DNA of 64,000 nucleotides from the NCBI GenBank assembly GCA_023055505.1, contig JALIRH010000100.1, forward strand, positions 1,263,001-1,327,000, written 5' to 3'. Position numbers and translations under genes: made by a program. The notes under the pieces were generated by a model. It saw nothing but the letters and a program-made list of their open reading frames with translations, searched no databases and was not told the DNA's origin. Shown piece by piece: positions 55,701-64,000 of the stretch. This DNA comes from Callipepla californica brunnescens. Its lineage: Eukaryota; Chordata; Aves; Galliformes; Odontophoridae. Every line of letters starts with the position of its first letter. Position 1 is the first letter of the stretch.

Positions 55701-58110
55701 CCCTAATCCTAGCCCTAACTCTAACTTTATTCGTAACCCTACCCCTAATCCAAACAATAACCCTTACCCTAATCAAACCCTATCCCTATTCCTAACCCTT
55801 ACCCTAACCGTATCACAATCCCTATCCTAACTCTTACCATAACCCAAACCCTAACCTAACCCTAACCCTAACCCTAACCCTATCCCTAACCCTTACCCTA
55901 ACCCTAACCCTAACCCTACCCTAACCTTAACTCTACCCTAACCGTATCCCTACCCTAACCCTAACCCTAATCCTAGCCCTTACTCTAACTTTATTCCTAA
56001 CCCTACCCCTGATCCAAACACTAACCCTAACCTTAATGTAACCCTAACCCTATTCCTAACCCTTACCCTAACTGTATCCCATTCCCTATCCTAACTCTTA
56101 CCATAACCCTAACCCTGATGCTAATGCTAACCCTAACCCTGAATCTAACCCTTACCCTAACCCTATCCCTTACCCAGAAGCTAACACTTAGCGTTGTACA
56201 ATACCTAACCGTACCCTAACCCTATCCCTAAACCTAAAAGGAACCCAAACTCTAACCCTAAATCTGTCCCTGAGCCTAACCTTCAACCTTACCCTAACCT
56301 TAACCCTAACCCTGTTCCATTCTCTAAACATATCTGTAAGCATTACCTTCATCCTAACTCGAACTCTACCCTAACCCTATCCCTTTGACCCCAACACAAA
56401 ACCCAGATTGAGCCTGACCCTAACCTAGGTAGCATAAAGTGTATGTAGGGTGAATTTGAGTTTTAGGGTCAAAGTTAAATTGTTAGTTTTAGGGTTAGGG
56501 TGAAGGATTGCTTTAGTTCTAGTATTAGGGTGTTTGGGGTTAGGGTTAGGGTAAGGATTTTGGAGTGGATTAGGTTTAGGGTCAGGTTTGGGGGAGTTTT
56601 GGGGTTAGGGTTAGATTTAGGATTAGGGTTAGCAAAAAAGTTGTTTTAGTTTTAGTTTAGGTTAGTGCTAGGATTAGGTTGAGTGTTCTTGTGAAGTTTA
56701 GGTTTAGGGTTAGGTTTAGGTTTAGATTGAGGTTTAGGGTAAGGAGTAGGGTTAATTTGACTTTTAGGGTCAGAGTAGAGTTAAGTCGTGTTAGGGTTAA
56801 GGTTAAGAACAGGATTCAGATTCCAATTAGGTTTTGGGTTCCTACTAGGGATAGGCCTCAAATTAGTGTTAAGGTTAGGGTTAGGGTTAGGTATAGGGAA
56901 AGGGTTAGTGTTAAGGCCAGGGCAAGTGTATGGTTTAGGGTAAAGATTGGATTTAGGGTTAGGTTTAGATGTAGGTTTGGTTTGATCGTTAGGGTGTGAG
57001 AAGGCACCGGCCTTGGATTTCATTTGGAGATTGGGTAAGGTTTAGGAATAGGAATAACATTGGTGTTTAAAAGATGATTAGTGTTAGTATTAGGGATAGG
57101 GTTACGGTTAGAGTTTAGTTAGGGTTGTTAGTTTTAGAGTGAGGGATAGGGGTATGGTTTGGTCTAGTACTTGGGTTAGGGTTTGGGATAGTCCTAGCAT
57201 TAGTGTTAGGGTTAGGGTTCCGTTAGGGTTGTGGTAATCTGATGCTAGGTGTCGGGATTAGGGTTGTGCTTAAATGTGGGTTTGGTTTGAGGGTCAGAGT
57301 TAGGGTTAGGGTAGAGTTAGAATTAGGGTAAGAGTTAGGATTAGGTTTAGGATTAGGATAAAGATTAGGTTAGGATTAGTGTTGGCTTTAGGGTTGTGTC
57401 TGGGAGAAGGGTTAGTGTTAGGGATAGACTTAGGGTAAGAGTAAGTGTTAGGAATAGGCATAGGTTTTGGGAAAGTTTCAGAGTTTGGACTGGATTTATG
57501 ATTAGGGTTAGGGACAAAGATTTTTTGAGATTTGTGATTAGATTTAGGGAGAAAAGTAGGCTGACTTGTGGTGTTAGCAGTAGGTTTAGGTTTAGGTTTA
57601 GGTTTAGGATTCCATTTGTATTTATTGATCGAGGTTGGGTTAGTTGGAGTGTAAAGGTCAGAGTAGGGTTAGGCCTTGGGATAGGGTTAAGGTTTGGAAT
57701 AGGATTAGGATTCAAATGATGTTACGGGTTGGTGTTAGGGTTAGGGAAAGGTTAGGATCAGGGTTGAGGTCAGGGTTAGGTATAGGAAAAGGGTTAGTGT
57801 TAGGGCTAGGGCAATTGGAAGGGTTAGGCTTAGGCTTAGATATTAGGGTTAGGTTTAGGCGGAGGTTTGGTTCGAGTGTCAGGGTGAGAGAAGGGGTAGG
57901 CCTGGGGTTTGGTTTTGGGTTACATCATACAAATCATCCCATACATTAGGTGGGGTGGGAGGTGCAAGGAACAGCCAGCAAAGTGCTGAGTTCATTCCAA
58001 TCAGAGGACCTGAAGATCGGGTAGCTACTATCAAACCGTTTGTGTTGCCAATTCCGATGATATTTATGGGGCCCTGATGTTATGGTTCAGTGGGGAGTCA
58101 CTATCAAGTC
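52759..58110. repeat. 5.36-kb macrosatellite, copy 1
   Basis: Tandem unit of 5352 bp. Order: degenerate C-rich part with non-telomeric words (52759-54560), nearly pure and variant CCCTAA (54561-56430), degenerate G-rich TTAGGG part (56431-57920), and a 190-bp non-telomeric spacer (57921-58110). Offsets between matched points in copies 1 and 2 are 5352 before and 5358 after the CCCTAA core, so length variation lies in the core. Translated stretches match copy 2 with none or one residue differing, so the copies are very recent. Open frames in it are repeat artefacts. Confidence 0.95.
57921..58110 (-). other. Non-telomeric spacer, copy 1, with minus-strand open stretch
   Basis: 190 bp without telomere-like words. 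On the minus strand about 50 codons stay open from just after a TAA near 58081 to 57921, reading for example I-I-G-I-G-N-T-N-G-L-I-V-A-T-R-S-S, then W-L-F-L-A-P-P-T-P-P-N-V-W-D-D. The composition looks more protein-like than the repeats, but I do not recognise it. It could be a retroviral or gene fragment captured in the unit. Confidence 0.5.
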
Positions 58111-61100
58111 CAAACCCAATCCAAACCCCAAACCTACTCCTATTCCTAAACCTTATCTTAACCCTAAACCAAACCCAAACCCAAGGCCCTCCCCTTCTCT
58201 CAGCCTAACACTCAAACTAACCTAAACCCGAAACTAACCCTACATTTATCCTAATCTTATCCATATTCTAAGGCCTAACCCTACTCTGACCAGAAAGCTC
58301 ATGTTGTCTAAAATCTACCCCTTACCTAAAACCTAAATCGACAAAAAAACCTAACCCGAAACCTCAACCTAACTCTTCTCCTAACTAGAACACCAGCACT
58401 TCACCTTACCCTAACTGGAAACCTAGGACTAAATCCTTACCTTGTCCAGAACCCTATTCCTAACCCAAACCAGAATTCTAACCTCTACCCTAACCAAAAC
58501 CCTTCCCCTAAACCTAAACCTAATGCTACCCTCAACCAAACCCTAGCCCTAAATCCTACCCTAAAACCAACACCACGTTTAAGCTCAAACCTCAAGCCTC
58601 AAAGAAAGCATCAGATTACCGCAGATCTCACCTAACACTAACCCCAATCCAATCCCTACTACTAACCCCAAACCCAATCCAAACACCAAAACTATTCCTA
58701 TTCCTAAACCTAACACTAAGCCAGAACCAAACCCAAGGCCTACCCCTTCTCTCAGCCTGACACTCAAACTAACCTAGACCTGAACGCAACGCTAAATCAA
58801 ATACTAAAACTCACCCTTAGCCAAGGCCCTTTTAGGACCCTTCCCTGGTCCTAAAACTAAAGAGAACCCTACCCCTTCCACTAAACCTTCATCTACATCC
58901 CTAACCCTTACCCTAAACCTAAATCTACACCAAAACCTAACCCTAACCCTAACATGTCTTCTAACTGTAAAACTAACGCTTCACCTAACCCGAACTGAAA
59001 CCCCAGGACTAAACCTTACCTAACACCTAGCTATATTCCTAACCCTATCCTGAAACCTAACGTTAACCCTAACCCTAAAAACAACTTGGAACCAAACCCT
59101 AACCCTAACCTAACCCTTATCAGAACCCTAAATCTAATCCTAACCGTTACCTCAATTTAACTCCAATTCTTCCTGAAATCTAAATGGGACCTTCAAACCA
59201 ACCCCAGATGGAAGCCCAACCCTAAACCTAACACAAAGCATTAGATTACCACAGCCATCACCTAACTCTAACCCCAGCCTTAACGCTAATACTATCCCAA
59301 ACACTATTCCAATTCCTAAACCCAACACAAACCCAAAAACACAAAGCCTACAATTCTCACAGCCTAACACTGAAAGGAAACCTAAATCTTACCCTAACTC
59401 TAAAACTAATCCAAAGCATGACCACAATTTAAACTCTAAATCTACCTTCAAACTAAAGCTGACCCTAACACCAACCTCAAGTAAAAGCCCAACCCTAAGC
59501 CTAACACAAAGCATTAGATTACCACAACGCTCACCTAACTTCTAACCCCCACCCTAACACTAATACTAAAGCAATCAGATTCCAAATACTAACCCAATTC
59601 CTATTCTGAAACCCAAAACTATTCCAAAAACAAACCCAAGGCCTAACCTTTCTCTCACCCTAACAATCAAAGAAAACCTATTCCTAAACCTAATCCTAAA
59701 TCTAGTCCTAACCCTCACCCTTAATCTAACCCCAACCCCCACCCAGAAGCTAACACTTAGCATTGCACAATACCTAAACGTACCCCTAATCCTTATCACT
59801 AAACCTAAAAGGAACCTGAAACATAGTGCTAAATCCGAACCCTAACCCTGAAGACTAACGCTAACAATGAACCAATTCCTATACCTTTTCCTTCCTCCAA
59901 ATTGATTCCTAGCACTAACCCTAACCCTACATTAACCCTATCCTAACCCTAACCCTAACCCTAGCCCTAAACTACATTAACCCTAACCCTAAACCTAACC
60001 CTAGCCCTAACCTAACTCTAACCCTAACCCTAACCCTAAACCTAATGCTAACCCTTACCCTACCCTAACCCTAACCCTACCATACCCTAACCCTAACCAA
60101 CCCTAACACTAACCCTAACCCTAACCCTAACCCTAAACCTAAACCTAAACCTAACCCTAACCCTAACCCTAATTCCTAACCCTTACCTTAACTGTATCAC
60201 AATCCCTATCCTAATTCTTACCCTAACCCTAACCCTTACCTAACCCTAACCCTAACCCTAACCCTAACTCTAACCTTAACCCTAACCCTAACCCTAACCT
60301 AACCCTAACCCTAATCCTAACACTAACCCTAACTCTAATTCCTAACCCTTACCTTAACTGTATCACAATCCCTATCCTAATTCTTACCCTAACCCTAACC
60401 CTTACCTAACCCTAACCCTAACCCTAACCCTAACTCTCACCTTAACCCTAACCCTAACCTAACCCTAACCCTAACCCTAACCCTAACCCTAACCCTAACC
60501 CTAACCCTAAACTCAACCCTAACCCTAACTCTAACCTTAACCCTAAACCTAACAATAAATTTAACCCTAACCCTAACACTAACCCTAACCCTAATTTTAC
60601 CCTAACCCTAAGCATACCCTAACCCTAACCCTAACCCTAACCCTAACCCTAACCCTAACCCCAACCCTAACCTAACCCTAACCGTAACCCTACCCTAACC
60701 CTAACCCTAACCCTAACCCTAACCCTAACCCTAACCCTAACCCTAACCCTAACAATAAATTTAACCTTAACCCTAACCCTAACCCTAACCCTACCCTAAC
60801 CCTAACCCTAACCCTAACCCTAACCCTAACCCTAACCCTAACCCTAACCCTACCCTAACCCTAACCCTAACCCTAACCCTAACCCTAACCCTAACCCTTA
60901 CCCTAACCCTAGCCTAACCCAAACCCTAACCCTAACCCTACCCTAACCCTAACCCTAACCCTAACCCTACCCCTAACCCTACTTTACCCTAACCCTAATC
61001 CTAACACTAACTCTAACTTTATTCCTTACCCTAACACTAATCCAATCCCGAACCCTAACCCTAATCCTAGCCCTAACTCTAACTTTATTCGTAACCCTAC

Positions 61101-63468
61101 CCCTAATCCAAACAATAACCCTTACCCTAATCAAACCCTATCCCTATTCCTAACCCTTACCCTAACCGTATCACAATCCCTATCCTAACTCTTACCATAA
61201 CCCAAACCCTAACCTAACCCTAACCCTAACCCTAACCCTATCCCTAACCCTTACCCTAACCCTAACCCTAACCCTACCCTAACCTTAACTCTACCCTAAC
61301 CGTATCCCTACCCTAACCCTAACCCTAATCCTAGCCCTTACTCTAACTTTATTCCTAACCCTACCCCTGATCCAAACACTAACCCTAACCTTAATGTAAC
61401 CCTAACCCTATTCCTAACCCTTACCCTAACTGTATCCCATTCCCTATCCTAACTCTTACCATAACCCTAACCCTGATGCTAATGCTAACCCTAACCCTGA
61501 ATCTAACCCTTACCCTAACCCTATCCCTTACCCAGAAGCTAACACTTAGCGTTGTACAATACCTAACCGTACCCTAACCCTATCCCTAAACCTAAAAGGA
61601 ACCCAAACTCTAACCCTAAATCTGTCCCTGAGCCTAACCTTCAACCTTACCCTAACCTTAACCCTAACCCTGTTCCATTCTCTAAACATATCTGTAAGCA
61701 TTACCTTCATCCTAACTCGAACTCTACCCTAACCCTATCCCTTTGACCCCAACACAAAACCCAGATTGAGCCTGACCCTAACCTAGGTAGCATAAAGTGT
61801 ATGTAGGGTGAATTTGAGTTTTAGGGTCAAAGTTAAATTGTTAGTTTTAGGGTTAGGGTGAAGGATTGCTTTAGTTCTAGTATTAGGGTGTTTGGGGTTA
61901 GGGTTAGGGTAAGGATTTTGGAGTGGATTAGGTTTAGGGTCAGGTTTGGGGGAGTTTTGGGGTTAGGGTTAGATTTAGGATTAGGGTTAGCAAAAAAGTT
62001 GTTTTAGTTTTAGTTTAGGTTAGTGCTAGGATTAGGTTGAGTGTTCTTGTGAAGTTTAGGTTTAGGGTTAGGTTTAGGTTTAGATTGAGGTTTAGGGTAA
62101 GGAGTAGGGTTAATTTGACTTTTAGGGTCAGAGTAGAGTTAAGTCGTGTTAGGGTTAAGGTTAAGAACAGGATTCAGATTCCAATTAGGTTTTGGGTTCC
62201 TACTAGGGATAGGCCTCAAATTAGTGTTAAGGTTAGGGTTAGGGTTAGGTATAGGGAAAGGGTTAGTGTTAAGGCCAGGGCAAGTGTATGGTTTAGGGTA
62301 AAGATTGGATTTAGGGTTAGGTTTAGATGTAGGTTTGGTTTGATCGTTAGGGTGTGAGAAGGCACCGGCCTTGGATTTCATTTGGAGATTGGGTAAGGTT
62401 TAGGAATAGGAATAACATTGGTGTTTAAAAGATGATTAGTGTTAGTATTAGGGATAGGGTTACGGTTAGAGTTTAGTTAGGGTTGTTAGTTTTAGAGTGA
62501 GGGATAGGGGTATGGTTTGGTCTAGTACTTGGGTTAGGGTTTGGGATAGTCCTAGCATTAGTGTTAGGGTTAGCGTTCCGTTAGGGTTGTGGTAATCTGA
62601 TGCTAGGTGTCGGGATTAGGGTTGTGCTTAAATGTGGGTTTGGTTTGAGGGTCAGAGTTAGGGTTAGGGTAGAGTTAGAATTAGGGTAAGAGTTAGGATT
62701 AGGTTTAGGATTAGGATAAAGATTAGGTTAGGATTAGTGTTGGCTTTAGGGTTGTGTCTGGGAGAAGGGTTAGTGTTAGGGATAGACTTAGGGTAAGAGT
62801 AAGTGTTAGGAATAGGCATAGGTTTTGGGAAAGTTTCAGAGTTTGGACTGGATTTATGATTAGGGTTAGGGACAAAGATTTTTTGAGATTTGTGATTAGA
62901 TTTAGGGAGAAAAGTAGGCTGACTTGTGGTGTTAGCAGTAGGTTTAGGTTTAGGTTTAGGTTTAGGATTCCATTTGTATTTATTGATCGAGGTTGGGTTA
63001 GTTTGAGTGTAAAGGTCAGAGTAGGGTTAGGCCTTGGGATAGGGTTAAGGTTTGGAATAGGATTAGGATTCAAATGATGTTACGGGTTGGTGTTAGGGTT
63101 AGGGAAAGGTTAGGATCAGGGTTGAGGTCAGGGTTAGGTATAGGAAAAGGGTTAGTGTTAGGGCTAGGGCAATTGGAAGGGTTAGGCTTAGGCTTAGATA
63201 TTAGGGTTAGGTTTAGGCGGAGGTTTGGTTCGAGTGTCAGGGTGAGAGAAGGGGTAGGCCTGGGGTTTGGTTTTGGGTTACATCATACAAATCATCCCAT
63301 ACATTAGGTGGGGTGGGAGGTGCAAGGAACAGCCAGCAAAGTGCTGAGTTCATTCCAATCAGAGGACCTGAAGATCGGGTAGCTACTATCAAACCGTTTG
63401 TGTTGCCAATTCCGATGATATTTATGGGGCCCTGATGTTATGGTTCAGTGGGGAGTCACTATCAAGTC
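58111..63468. repeat. 5.36-kb macrosatellite, copy 2
   Basis: Direct tandem copy of 52759-58110, 5358 bp, in the same order of C-rich, CCCTAA core, G-rich and spacer (63279-63468). Differences seen are single-base changes and small gains or losses of CCCTAA units. The C-rich to G-rich switch is near 61788. Confidence 0.95.
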
Positions 63469-64000
63469 CAAACCCAATCCAAACCCCAAACCTACTCCTA
63501 TTCCTAAACCTTATCTTAACCCTAAACCAAACCCAAACCCAAGGCCCTCCCCTTCTCTCAGCCTAACACTCAAACTAACCTAAACCCGAAACTAACCCTA
63601 CATTTATCCTAATCTTATCCATATTCTAAGGCCTAACCCTACTCTGACCAGAAAGCTCATGTTGTCTAAAATCTACCCCTTACCTAAAACCTAAATCGAC
63701 AAAAAAACCTAACCCGAAACCTCAACCTAACTCTTCTCCTAACTAGAACACCAGCACTTCACCTTACCCTAACTGGAAACCTAGGACTAAATCCTTACCT
63801 TGTCCAGAACCCTATTCCTAACCCAAACCAGAATTCTAACCTCTACCCTAACCAAAACCCTTCCCCTAAACCTAAACCTAATGCTACCCTCAACCAAACC
63901 CTAGCCCTAAATCCTACCCTAAAACCAACACCACGTTTAAGCTCAAACCTCAAGCCTCAAAGAAAGCATCAGATTACCGCAGATCTCACCTAACACTAAC
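63469..64000. repeat. 5.36-kb macrosatellite, copy 3 (cut by window end)
   Basis: First 532 bp of a third copy, matching 58111-58642 at an offset of 5358. The array continues past the window. Confidence 0.95.

Noticed and set aside
52759..63307. Arg/Val/Phe-rich or Asn/Pro/Leu-rich open frames in telomere-like sequence
   Set aside because: Translations of degenerate TTAGGG or CCCTAA. Identical frames in both macrosatellite copies reflect duplication, not selection.

Overview
The window looks like bird subtelomeric or microchromosome DNA, most likely from a galliform such as chicken. The evidence is a CR1 LINE, an endogenous retrovirus with an alpharetrovirus-type env, several GC-rich 8-11 bp minisatellites, and more than 25 kb of degenerate CCCTAA/TTAGGG repeats. 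Vertebrate exons with introns rule out a prokaryotic source. I see no tRNA, rRNA or CRISPR. Most open frames are by-products of short tandem repeats.

Layout. 1-2971: 3' part of a class II endogenous retrovirus (ERV1: RNase H, integrase, env, 3' LTR). 2972-6000: minisatellites, including four modules that carry CTCF-like and E-box-like sites. 6001-6350: CpG-rich promoter-like block. 6510-6970: terminal exon of SGF29 (minus strand) with two partial duplicates. 7312-19062: subtelomeric sequence, mostly degenerate CCCTAA repeat, with one solo LTR. 19063-23050: 8-bp minisatellite with two inserted LTR-like elements. 23051-33197: 11-bp minisatellite, interrupted at 26802-27655 by a CpG island holding SGF29 exon 1 (minus strand). 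33198-37622: minus-strand provirus with a tRNA-Lys-type primer site (ERV2), truncated in RNase H. 37623-38143: CR1 fragment. 38144-41771: four XPO1 exons with introns, one carrying a stop. 41772-43146: TTAGGG-type repeat. 43147-48835: heavily mutated provirus with a tRNA-His-type primer site (ERV3). 48836-50260: TTAGGG-type repeat. 50261-52309: about 3.5 copies of a roughly 593-bp satellite. 52310-64000: a tandem macrosatellite of about 5.36 kb, two full copies and the start of a third, each switching from C-rich to G-rich telomere-like sequence.

No gene here looks complete. SGF29 is represented only by its first and last coding exons, in the right order and orientation, with about 20 kb of repeats and no recognisable internal exon between them. 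XPO1 is a partial unprocessed copy. The three proviruses are truncated and mutated. The picture is a subtelomeric mosaic of gene fragments, retroviruses and arrays, and an assembly misjoin inside the repeats cannot be excluded from sequence alone. Family assignments are by recognition of motifs; no database search was run.
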